Source: Arcanobacterium pluranimalium (GTDB lineage Bacteria > Actinomycetota > Actinomycetes > Actinomycetales > Actinomycetaceae). From it: a DNA stretch of 64,000 nucleotides. This document shows positions 1-7,037 of this stretch, one piece after another. Position 1 is the first letter of the stretch; each line of letters begins with the position of its first letter. The stretch spans positions 682,001 through 746,000 of the forward strand of contig NZ_JAFBCS010000001.1 in NCBI RefSeq assembly GCF_016907845.1. Reading direction: 5' to 3'. The notes beneath the pieces were generated by a model. It ran no database searches and was not told the origin of the DNA. It saw only the letters and a program-made list of their open reading frames with translations. The translations under genes and the position numbers were made by a program.

Positions 1-29
1 ACGACTAGTCAAGAATGGTCTTGGTAAAA

Positions 30-91
30 TTTTGGGGCGATTCTCGCAACATCTGAAAATATTTCGAGATGTTGCGAGAATCGCCCCAAAA
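30..91. terminator. Bidirectional terminator-like hairpin
   Basis: A perfect inverted repeat pairs 30-54 with 67-91 (25 bp, the outer four pairs A/T) around a 12-base loop. It lies about 30 bp beyond the ahpF stop codon. The outer T and A tracts would let it end transcription from either side, so it probably also closes the unseen gene to the left. Confidence 0.85.
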
Positions 92-123
92 AGCGGTGCT
101 ACGCCCAGCTAGCCTGCGCTAGA

Positions 124-1668
124 TCACTGCCTAATCAAGTAATCAAACGCTCCGAGCGAGGCGTTCGCCCCAGCGCCAAGCGAAATCACTACCTGCTTGT
201 ATGGGATGTCGGTAACGTCGCCAGCAGCGAAAACGCCCGGTATCGACGTTGCGTTATGCTCGTCAACCACCACGGCGCCGCGCTTGAGCTCAAGCGTGCC
301 ATCGAGCCACTCGGCATTCGGAATTAGACCGATCTGTACAAAGATACCGTTAACGGGCACTTCGTGTAGCTCGCCATCGGCGTCCTTGTAGGTAATGCCG
401 GTAACGCCGGATTCGTCCCCCTCAACGCTTTGCAACGCAGCGGACGTAATCACGCTGGTATTGCTCAGCGAATCGAGCTTCTTCAGCAGCACATCGTCTG
501 CCTTGAGCTCGGGCATTAGCTCCACAACGGTCACGTGCTCGGCAATCCCAGCCAAGTCGATCGCTGCCTCAATCGCGGAGTTGCCTCCACCAATTACAGC
601 GAGCGGCTTGCCCTTGAACAGCGGTCCGTCGCAATGCGGGCAGAAACTTACGCCGTTATTGCGGTACTCGCTTTCGCCCGGTACGCCTGTAGTGCGGAAA
701 CGCGCGCCCGTCGTCACGATCACGCTCTTGCCGCGCAGCGTAACGCCGCCGGAAAAATCGATCGCGAACAACCCAGCGTCGTCCTTGTTGTGCAGCTTCT
801 CGGCGAGCAGGCCGGTCATGATCTCTACGCCGTAGCTGCGCATCGACTGTTCAAGCTCGCTGCCGAGCGCTGTGCCGCCGATCTTGTCGATCACCGTGAG
901 GTTTTCAATCGAGGCCGTATCGAGTACCTGACCACCCACATTTTCTGTGGCCACGCCAACACGCAGGCCTTTTCGGGCAGCGTAGACGGCCGCCGTCGCA
1001 CCCGCCGGTCCGCCACCTACGATGAGCACGTCGAACGGTTCGGAAGCGTTGAGCTTCTCGGCGCGCTTGGCGTTCGATCCGGTATCGAGCTTTGCCAAGA
1101 TTTCCTGGAAGCCCATGCGTCCCTGGCCAAACGGCTCTCCGTCCATGAAGACGGCGGGCACCGCTTTGATGCCGCGCGCGTTCACTTCGTCTTGGAAAGC
1201 GCCGCCCTCAACTGCGGTGTGCTTGATCAGCGGATTGAGGATCGAAATCGAGTTGAGCGACTGCACCACGGTCGGGCAGTTTTGGCAGGTGAGAGACATG
1301 TATGTGACGAACTCATGAGGCTCGTCGATGGCTTTGATCGCCTCGATAACGTCCTCATCCGCACGCACGGGGTGTCCGCCTACCTGAACCATCGCCAATA
1401 CAAAGCTCGAAAACTCTTCGCCCATCGGCAGGCCGGCGATTCGCACCGACACGTCCGAGTCCACGCGTGAAATAGCGAACGACGGCGTGCGCTCGTGAGC
1501 TACCTCAGTAAACTCGATGAGATCCGAGAGTTGCGCAACCTGTTCGAGCATCTCACGCATCTGCGCAGAGCGCTTTGTATCGTCAAGCGAAGCCTCGAAA
1601 CGAATCGGCAGCTTAATATTGGTAACTAAGCTTTTGAGCTGGTTGATTGTGTTGTCGTCGAGAAACAT
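124..1668 (-). CDS. ahpF: Alkyl hydroperoxide reductase subunit F (AhpF)
   Basis: Flavoprotein disulfide reductase that passes electrons from NAD(P)H to the peroxiredoxin AhpC in the cytoplasm. The N-terminal double-thioredoxin-like domain carries the TCQNCP redox pair (C128/C131). The FAD site GGGPAGATAA starts near 218, the second redox pair is FCPHCDG (C343/C346), the NADH site is GGGNSAIEAA, and AAGDVTD near the C-terminus binds FAD. These positions match the E. coli protein within two residues. An upstream in-frame ATG at 1725 would add 19 basic residues. I use 1668 because it overlaps the ahpC stop as TGATG, a translational-coupling arrangement, and gives a family-like start MFLDDNTINQL. 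Length 514 aa is normal. Confidence 0.95.
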   Translation of the reverse strand: MFLDDNTINQLKSLVTNIKLPIRFEASLDDTKRSAQMREMLEQVAQLSDLIEFTEVAHERTPSFAISRVDSDVSVRIAGLPMGEEFSSFVLAMVQVGGHPVRADEDVIEAIKAIDEPHEFVTYMSLTCQNCPTVVQSLNSISILNPLIKHTAVEGGAFQDEVNARGIKAVPAVFMDGEPFGQGRMGFQEILAKLDTGSNAKRAEKLNASEPFDVLIVGGGPAGATAAVYAARKGLRVGVATENVGGQVLDTASIENLTVIDKIGGTALGSELEQSMRSYGVEIMTGLLAEKLHNKDDAGLFAIDFSGGVTLRGKSVIVTTGARFRTTGVPGESEYRNNGVSFCPHCDGPLFKGKPLAVIGGGNSAIEAAIDLAGIAEHVTVVELMPELKADDVLLKKLDSLSNTSVITSAALQSVEGDESGVTGITYKDADGELHEVPVNGIFVQIGLIPNAEWLDGTLELKRGAVVVDEHNATSIPGVFAAGDVTDIPYKQVVISLGAGANASLGAFDYLIRQ

Positions 1669-2231
1669 CAGAGCTTTCCGGAAAGATCGAATGAAGGAGC
1701 GAGCGTTTCTTCGCCCTCTTCCCACTTAGCTGGGCAAACTTCGCCTGGGTGGTTGTAGATGTACTGAGCTGCCTTAACCTTGCGCAGAAGTTCGGCGGCA
1801 TTGCGGCCGACGCCCTCGGAGGTGGTCTCAACGTACTGGATCACGCCGTCTGGGTCGATCACGATAGTGGAGCGATCCGCAGCGCCTTCGCCTGGGCGAA
1901 GCGTCTCGAAATCTTCAGCGATCTTGCAGGTAGGATCGCCAACCATTGGGAAAGTGATCTTGCCGATACGCTCGGAGGAATCGTGCCATGCCTTGTGGGA
2001 GAAGTGCTTGTCGGTTGAGAATGCGTACACCTTGACGCCCATCTTCTCGAATTCTGCGTAGTGGTCGGCCATGTCCTCGAGCTCGGTTGGGCACACGAAA
2101 GTGAAATCAGCTGGGTAGAAGAAAAGAATTGCCCATGAGCCTTTGTGGTCCTCGCTAGAAAGGTCAACGAAATCACCGTTGTGGTAAGCGGTTCCTGCCC
2201 ATTCGGCTGCTTTGGTGTTGATAAGCGACAT
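1668..2231 (-). CDS. ahpC: Alkyl hydroperoxide reductase subunit C (peroxiredoxin)
   Basis: Typical 2-Cys peroxiredoxin of 187 aa that reduces H2O2, organic peroxides and peroxynitrite and is recycled by AhpF. The peroxidatic cysteine is in FTFVCPTE (C47) and the resolving cysteine in HPGEVCPAKW (C166), both at the family positions. An AAGGAG ribosome binding site lies seven bases before the ATG. It is the first gene of a two-gene operon and its stop overlaps the ahpF start by one base. No oxyR gene is visible nearby, so the regulator is elsewhere or different. Confidence 0.97.
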   Translation of the reverse strand: MSLINTKAAEWAGTAYHNGDFVDLSSEDHKGSWAILFFYPADFTFVCPTELEDMADHYAEFEKMGVKVYAFSTDKHFSHKAWHDSSERIGKITFPMVGDPTCKIAEDFETLRPGEGAADRSTIVIDPDGVIQYVETTSEGVGRNAAELLRKVKAAQYIYNHPGEVCPAKWEEGEETLAPSFDLSGKL

Positions 2232-2766
2232 CTTTTTCTCCTTATTTGAGTATCGTGATTGGGTTGCTATTGGGCTGGGGAGATGTTTGTGCAGCGCTTA
2301 CCACGCGTTGGTGAGTGTTTGCTCGCGTAGGCTTGTCCAGTTTTGCCGGTGTTTTATACCGACGACGCCGGATCCGCCTTACGTGCGCACTCGCCTTGTG
2401 TTGTTTCTGCGTTGCGTAACCCCCCCAGCTCTTCCAAACTGGAATGATTCCAAATAGCATGTATTACTCTACCGTGGCGTGCGGAAATTGCCAAGGTGTG
2501 CAGTGCTATTGTTTGTTCGCGGTCCGTGAATCGTGGAGTGCATCGGGAGATTTCTTGGATTCGAGCACCTTTGTCTTGGGTGATTACGTCTCTACTGTTG
2601 ACCGATAATCCAAAGCCGCAACTGGCTTCTCGAAAACTCAAATAGGCGACTTCACAAGCTCCGCGCGTCAATGAGAATCTGCGGAGGAATCAAAAACCTG
2701 CCGAGAAACGCACTGTGCGAATTGCCTGCAAAATCGCCTATTTGGAGTACGGGTATTGAGCTAAAC
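2232..2766. other. Intergenic region without a recognised gene
   Basis: About 535 bp between ahpC and the His-rich gene. It must hold the ahpC promoter, but I could not pick out convincing -35/-10 boxes. Near the right end 2636-2649 and 2734-2748 form a long-range inverted repeat (14 of 15 positions, 84-base spacer). A 15-mer at 2726-2740 recurs with one change at 14836-14850 inside the cstA-operon terminator. Short frames here have no recognisable protein features. Confidence 0.5.
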
Positions 2767-3063
2767 TCAGTGCTCGTCGTAATGCTCGCCGTGTGCTGCG
2801 TGGCGGTGTCCATCGTGAATGTAGTCCACGTGATCGCCGTGCTCAACAGCTTCATGCCCGCAGTTTTCGCCGTGCTCATGCTCGGCAACGGTGTGCTCTG
2901 CAACCGCTTCGTGCTCGTCGTAGTGGTCGCCATGAAGAGCGTGATGGTGCGTGCCGTGTACGTAGTCGATGTGATCGCCGTGCTGTACTGCTTCGTGTCC
3001 GCAGTTTTCGCCGTGCTCGTGCTCGGCAACGGTGTGCTCTGCGTGAATGTCGAGGTTAGTCAT
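2767..3063 (-). CDS. His-rich protein with duplicated metal-binding unit
   Basis: A 98-aa, highly His/Asp/Glu-rich soluble protein made of two tandem copies of about 47 residues (8-54 and 55-98). Each copy has HEHGENCGHEAV, GDH(I/V)DY and a final HYDEH. Such short His-rich proteins are sometimes labelled zinc permease in databases, but there is no membrane segment. Binding of zinc or a similar metal (buffer, store or chaperone) is an inference from composition and from the SmtB-type regulator just upstream. The ATG at 3063 has a strong GAAGGAG site and overlaps the regulator stop by eight bases; a longer frame to 3129 lacks such support. Confidence 0.8.
   Translation of the reverse strand: MTNLDIHAEHTVAEHEHGENCGHEAVQHGDHIDYVHGTHHHALHGDHYDEHEAVAEHTVAEHEHGENCGHEAVEHGDHVDYIHDGHRHAAHGEHYDEH
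2770..3042 (-). repeat. Tandem duplication inside the His-rich gene
   Basis: Two copies of a 141-bp unit (3042-2902 and 2901-2770, the second three codons shorter). The blocks around the HGENCGHEAV coding segment are nearly identical at DNA level, at 2860 and 3001, an offset of 141 bp. Divergence is concentrated in the HGTHHHALHGD / HDGHRHAAHGE part. Confidence 0.85.
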
Positions 3064-3367
3064 GATTCTCTCCTTCGGTAACGTGAATGAACGCATCCTC
3101 CACGATGTGTGCAACGTGGTGGTCGGCAAGGGAGTAAATAACTTCTTTGCCTTGGCGGGTGCCGTTCACGAGTTTCACCTGTTTTAGTGACCGCAAGTGT
3201 TGCGAGACGAGCGGTTGGGATAGTTCCGTAATCGCTGCTAACTCGCTAACTGTGCAGTCTTTTTGACTGAGAGCCCATAGTACGACCAGTCGCCCTTCGT
3301 TTCCGAGCGCCTTGAAGATTCTCGCAACCTCGGCTTGGCCGTCCAATGTTCTCATGAATCCATCCAA
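3056..3367 (-). CDS. ArsR/SmtB-family metal-sensing repressor
   Basis: A 103-aa winged-helix repressor. The recognition helix region is SELAAITELSQPLVSQHLRSL, followed by the wing around GTRQGKEVIYSL. The C-terminal helix holds Asp-x-His, ten residues, then His-x-x-Glu (DHHVAHIVEDAFIHVTE). This is the alpha-5 ligand set of SmtB, a Zn(II) sensor. The typical ArsR arsenic-binding cysteine pair is absent. It should repress its own operon with the His-rich gene when metal is low and release it when zinc-like metal rises. The downstream gene starts inside its last codons. Confidence 0.88.
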   Translation of the reverse strand: MDGFMRTLDGQAEVARIFKALGNEGRLVVLWALSQKDCTVSELAAITELSQPLVSQHLRSLKQVKLVNGTRQGKEVIYSLADHHVAHIVEDAFIHVTEGENHD

Positions 3368-3371
3368 TCAC

Positions 3372-3403
3372 ACATATAAGAATATTGCAATATGTTTATG
3401 TAA
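3372..3403. promoter_or_regulatory. Probable SmtB-type operator
   Basis: An AT-rich imperfect inverted repeat just upstream of the regulator start, with a perfect 12-bp core ATATTGCAATAT at 3382-3393 and outer arms that match at most positions. Size and AT-rich palindromic character fit SmtB/ArsR operators. A separate small palindrome ACATATGT follows at 3406-3413. Confidence 0.55.
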
Positions 3404-3426
3404 CGACATATGTTCTCAATAAGAGT

Positions 3427-4134
3427 TTAGAGCCAACCGTTGTCTTGAGCTAATAATGCAGCTTGCATCCGTGTTTCGGTGTGAGTCTTGGCCATCGCCG
3501 CGCTTAAATGATTGCGAACGGTGCCCTCCGAGAGGAAAACTCGCCGCGCAATATCTGAAATCCGATCCCCGCTTAGCGTCAATCGCAACAGCTCGCTTTC
3601 GCGCTCGCTCAGGGGATTGGCACCCTCGACCAGTGCCGCCGCAGCCAGGCTTGGATCAATAACGCGTTCTCCTTGATTGAGACGACGGATCGCGGTGGCG
3701 AGCTCGCGCGCAGGAGTCTCTTTGACCATAAATCCGAGCGCGCCCGCATCGAGTGCACGTCGCATATAGCCAGGCCGCCCAAATGTGGTCAAGACGAGGC
3801 ATTTCACCTGCGGATACTTTTCGTGTACGAGTTTCGCAGCTTCAATTCCGGAGCAGCCCGGCATTTCAATATCCAAAATAGCGACGTCGACGCCGGTTCC
3901 ACGAGTGCTCTCGTGCGCACCAGTACTTTCGTAGGGACTAGCACTTTCGTTCGCACCAGCACCATCGTGCCCATCAGCGCCATCGCATCCTCCAAAGGCT
4001 CGATCCAGGGCGGGAATCACCGCATCACCAGTGCCTACCTCTGCCACGACGTCAATATCGCCTTCTAGTGAAAGTAGTGCCGAGAGCGCGCCGCGGATCA
4101 TCGCTTGGTCGTCTGCGAGTAACACCTTAATCAT
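3427..4134 (-). CDS. NarL/LuxR-type response regulator with receiver insertion
   Basis: Receiver domain followed by a LuxR-type helix-turn-helix. The receiver has the acidic pair in LLADDQ, the phospho-acceptor Asp in AILDIEMPG and the conserved Lys in MVKETPA. The DNA-binding domain is LSERESELLRLTLSG to SEGTVRNHLSAAMAKT. Between receiver helix 2 and strand 3 lies an extra stretch of about 38 residues made of hexapeptides (HDGAGA, NESASP, YESTGA, HESTRG) encoded by an 18-bp minisatellite; family members lack it. Start: MIKVLLADDQ (ATG at 4134) fits the family; a TTG at 4161 with a GAGG site would add nine residues and overlap the kinase. Last gene of the ABC-kinase-regulator operon. Confidence 0.9.
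   Translation of the reverse strand: MIKVLLADDQAMIRGALSALLSLEGDIDVVAEVGTGDAVIPALDRAFGGCDGADGHDGAGANESASPYESTGAHESTRGTGVDVAILDIEMPGCSGIEAAKLVHEKYPQVKCLVLTTFGRPGYMRRALDAGALGFMVKETPARELATAIRRLNQGERVIDPSLAAAALVEGANPLSERESELLRLTLSGDRISDIARRVFLSEGTVRNHLSAAMAKTHTETRMQAALLAQDNGWL
3900..3989 (-). repeat. 18-bp minisatellite, five units, in the receiver domain
   Basis: Five contiguous 18-bp units at 3900-3917, 3918-3935, 3936-3953, 3954-3971 and 3972-3989. They are degenerate but clearly related, each with a core like cacyagyrctwtcgt. The period is a multiple of three, so unit gain or loss would keep the reading frame. Confidence 0.8.
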
Positions 4135-4150
4135 GCTCTGATCACTCGAT

Positions 4151-5293
4151 TCATAGCTCAATTTTAACCTCAGTACCTGGATCGGGGCTCGAAACGCTCA
4201 GCTTGGCGCCGGCGTCTTCCACCCGATGCCGCAAACCAGACAAACCATTACCGAAACTGCGCGAACCCATCCCAACGCCGTCGTCGCGAATCGAAATGGC
4301 GTCCTCACGAAGCGTAACCCAAATATGCTGCGCTTTTGCATGTCTTACCGTATTGGTGACGGCTTCGCGCAACGCCCAAGCAAACAGGATGCGTGCACTG
4401 GGCGTAACCTCATCTGGGCTTCCTACCAGCGAAAATTCGATTCCGGCGTCGTGTACGATAGCGCGCACCGCGTCCAGTTCGTGCACAAGCTGACGCACGC
4501 GCAAACCTGAGACAGTGGCGCGAACTTCTGCAATAGCTCCGCGAGACAACTCATAAATCGCGTCGATCTCCGCGCGCGCCTGCTGCGGATCGCGCTCTAC
4601 CAGCTCACGAGCCAGCTCCGATTTAAGGGCAATAGCGGTGAGTGAGTGACCGAGCACATCGTGCACGTCTCGTGCCACTCGCTCGCGTTCTTCGAGAGTC
4701 GCCATTTGCGTGACGAGCGCCGTCTTTTTATTCCCCAGGACCTGGAAGAATACTGAGGCAGTCACCGCGATATACGTTCCGATTGAGCCAATTGCAATCG
4801 ATAAAATCTCAAAGTTCCTCGTAAATGCCAAGATAAAGGTGTAGATCACCGGCAAACCGGAAATATAGAAATTCCACGGCATAGGTAACAAAAATATACA
4901 AATTGGCACTAAGTACACGACGTACGTCACGGCAATATCGCCTAGCAGGAAAAACTCTATCGCTGTGATGCTGATCGCCGTAAAGATCAACGCAATCACG
5001 CGCGGCATGAACTGCCCGCGAAGAAAAATTTCATTCTTGAACGCCACGGCCAGCGAGCCAATATACGTGAGAATAAACAGACCTGTGAAGCCTAGAGCTG
5101 TGTATTTGATCAGCGGATCGCGATGTAAAGCAGCATAGATCGGGTAGAACAGGAAGCCGAGCCACACGAGACCGCTGACGTATCCAGCAAGCGTGCCGCG
5201 TCGCTCAATATTGTTGGCGTCAATGGCCTGCGTTTTTGCGCCGCTCACTCGGTTTGCGCGCTCACCGCGGTTTGAAAATCGACCGGAGTGCAT
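4151..5293 (-). CDS. DesK-type sensor histidine kinase
   Basis: Membrane sensor of 380 aa. About five to six hydrophobic segments lie between residues 35 and 190. They are followed by a short coiled coil, the HisKA_3 phospho-acceptor region RDVHDVLGHSLTAIALKSE and a HATPase_c domain with N-box REAVTNTVRHAK and G-boxes IRDDGVGMG and GNGLSGLRHR. The extracellular loops are short, so the signal is probably sensed in or at the membrane. It sits 9 bp after the ABC permease and its stop lies next to the regulator start. Such ABC plus DesK/NarL sets often respond to envelope stress, membrane fluidity or antimicrobial peptides; the actual signal is unknown. Confidence 0.9.
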   Translation of the reverse strand: MHSGRFSNRGERANRVSGAKTQAIDANNIERRGTLAGYVSGLVWLGFLFYPIYAALHRDPLIKYTALGFTGLFILTYIGSLAVAFKNEIFLRGQFMPRVIALIFTAISITAIEFFLLGDIAVTYVVYLVPICIFLLPMPWNFYISGLPVIYTFILAFTRNFEILSIAIGSIGTYIAVTASVFFQVLGNKKTALVTQMATLEERERVARDVHDVLGHSLTAIALKSELARELVERDPQQARAEIDAIYELSRGAIAEVRATVSGLRVRQLVHELDAVRAIVHDAGIEFSLVGSPDEVTPSARILFAWALREAVTNTVRHAKAQHIWVTLREDAISIRDDGVGMGSRSFGNGLSGLRHRVEDAGAKLSVSSPDPGTEVKIEL

Positions 5294-5302
5294 GACTCTA
5301 TT

Positions 5303-6058
5303 TTAACGCGACCGCGAACGCTTGAACGCCCAGAGCGACGCCGCAGCTAACACGAGCGTCCAGACGCTCAAGTTTGCAATGGCGAGAGTGAGCGACTCTT
5401 GGACGGCTTTTCCGTCCATGCCCACATTCGCGCCCTCAGCCAGCGGCCAGCGGGCAATAACGCCCAAGCCATAGAGTGGCGTGAACTTCGAGATCGTGAG
5501 CATCGTGCCAGAGAGTGGCACGAAAAGATTGCCGAGGAAGCTTAAGACGACGAGCGTGCCGGTTGCGATCGTCGTGCCGCTGTCCGATTTTAATGCCAGA
5601 CCGAAAAACAGACCATATAAAGCCATCACCAGCGCGCCCGCCAGGATGAGTGCGAAGCTGAGCGCCCAAACTCGCGCGGGAGCCTCGGAGGTGGTAACGA
5701 ATCCAGTGAAGTAGATTGCGAGCATCGGCAGCAGTGCGAACGCTCCCGCTACCACCACTTTCACTAAAATATATTGCGAATCGCGCAGGGGAGTGAGCGC
5801 GATTTGCCGACCCCAGCCTTGCATGCGCTCGACCGCCGCGTTAGAAGCGAGTGCCACCGTCACCGATGTTGCACCATACAAGGCCATATTGATCATGGTC
5901 ATCATCGCCACGTTTCCGTTTCCAAACGGGTATTCGGCATACGACGTCGTGGTACCAAAAATAATGAACATGAGCAGCGGAATTCCTAGCACGAACACCG
6001 TGCCGGAATCGCGCAGCGCGCGTTTGAAGTCAATTGTGATCAAAGTGGATAGTTTCAT
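5303..6058 (-). CDS. ABC-2 type transporter permease
   Basis: A 251-aa integral membrane protein with about six hydrophobic segments and the ABC-2 arrangement: an N-terminal cytoplasmic start, a first segment around VFVLGIPLLMFIIFGT, and a helix-rich C-terminal half. Its ATG overlaps the stop of the ATPase gene by four bases (ATGA), so the two are translationally coupled and form one exporter. Substrate cannot be read from the sequence; co-transcription with a DesK-type two-component pair suggests drug, lipid or peptide export. Confidence 0.9.
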   Translation of the reverse strand: MKLSTLITIDFKRALRDSGTVFVLGIPLLMFIIFGTTTSYAEYPFGNGNVAMMTMINMALYGATSVTVALASNAAVERMQGWGRQIALTPLRDSQYILVKVVVAGAFALLPMLAIYFTGFVTTSEAPARVWALSFALILAGALVMALYGLFFGLALKSDSGTTIATGTLVVLSFLGNLFVPLSGTMLTISKFTPLYGLGVIARWPLAEGANVGMDGKAVQESLTLAIANLSVWTLVLAAASLWAFKRSRSR

Positions 6059-6888
6059 GATGCGTTCTCCGAGGTGAGTGAAACGAATGCGTCGTCAAGC
6101 GAAGGAGCTGCAATTTCGAGACTGTGCACGCCTGGCGTTGCGAGTAGTTCGCGCGCGAAGGCATCTGAATCGGGACTCAGCGCCGTGTGGCTCTCGCCGT
6201 CTTGAATCCAAGTGACGCGCCTTTGACCAGTGATATTACGGATTTCGCTCACCGATCCGTCCGAAATTATTTTGCCGTGATTCATGAGCACGATGCGATC
6301 GGCAAAGTCTTGTGCTTCTTCTAGGTAGTGGGTGGCGAATACGACCGTGCGGCCAGCGGTGGCTTCTTCTCGCATACTTGCCCAAAACTCGCGACGTCCG
6401 GTGATGTCCATGCCGGTAGTAGGCTCGTCGAGAATGAGTAGTTCAGGGTTGGGGAGCAGGGCGAGGGCGAATTTGAGGCGTTGTTGCTCACCGCCAGAGC
6501 ATTTGGCAATTTTGCGCTGTGCGAGGTGAGAGATGCCGGCGCGCTCGAGCGCAGCACGGCTCAGAGTTTCCTTGTGGTAGGTTGCGGCGATGTAGTCTAC
6601 GGCTTCCCCAACGCGCATGTCACGCAGGAGGCCACCAGTTTGGAGCAGGGCACTTATTTTTCCATCGACGACGGCGCTGCGCGGACTCGCACCCAAAACC
6701 TCGATTTTTCCCTCGGTCGGTTCGGTTAGGCCGAGAATCATATCGATAGTGGTAGTTTTGCCGGCGCCGTTCGGGCCAAGGAGTGCAACTACTTCTCCAG
6801 GCTGGATATTAAGGTTGATCCCATTTACTGCCTTGACTTTTCCACCAAGTCCAAAAGACTTGACCACATTGGATAATTTAATGCTCAT
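6055..6888 (-). CDS. ABC transporter ATP-binding protein (exporter)
   Basis: ATPase partner of the ABC-2 permease. Walker A is GPNGAGKTT, the signature CSGGEQQRLKFA, Walker B LLILDEPTTGMD and the switch His is in FATHYLEEAQD. The signature starts with Cys instead of the usual Leu (KCSGGE), as in some DrrA-like ATPases. The frame is open to 6993, but the extra residues would read through the upstream terminator hairpin. The ATG at 6888 starts MSIKLSNVVKSFG. No clear ribosome binding site precedes it, while CACAAT lies 8 bases upstream like a -10 box, so the message may be leaderless. First gene of the four-gene operon. Confidence 0.92.
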   Translation of the reverse strand: MSIKLSNVVKSFGLGGKVKAVNGINLNIQPGEVVALLGPNGAGKTTTIDMILGLTEPTEGKIEVLGASPRSAVVDGKISALLQTGGLLRDMRVGEAVDYIAATYHKETLSRAALERAGISHLAQRKIAKCSGGEQQRLKFALALLPNPELLILDEPTTGMDITGRREFWASMREEATAGRTVVFATHYLEEAQDFADRIVLMNHGKIISDGSVSEIRNITGQRRVTWIQDGESHTALSPDSDAFARELLATPGVHSLEIAAPSLDDAFVSLTSENAS

Positions 6889-6935
6889 GTATTTATTGTG
6901 GCTGAATAATAGTTTTGGCAAAAGTGTTAGGTGTA

Positions 6936-6971
6936 AGGAGGTGGGCATGACAGATGTCATGCCCACCTCCT
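6936..6971 (-). terminator. Hairpin terminator of the HSP90-like operon
   Basis: Perfect 17-bp inverted repeat (6936-6952 with 6955-6971) with almost no loop, so in practice 16 pairs and a four-base loop. It lies about 66 bp past the stop of the TPR gene and separates that operon from the ABC/two-component operon. Confidence 0.75.
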
Positions 6972-7037
6972 GAGTCGCTTTTGCACATGTCACATAGATC
7001 TACCGATCAGTGAACTAGCCGATTCCAAAGAATTTGC

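Noticed and set aside
535-1470. 311-codon open frame on the plus strand
   Set aside because: Antisense to ahpF, whose frame has all catalytic motifs; the antisense product shows no family feature and no ribosome site.
2354-2671. 105-codon minus-strand frame between ahpC and the His-rich gene
   Set aside because: No recognisable domain, no convincing ribosome site, and it covers the expected ahpC promoter region.
2636-2748. Terminator hairpin after the His-rich gene
   Set aside because: Arms pair well but the 84-base spacer is too long for a normal intrinsic terminator; left as an unexplained inverted repeat.
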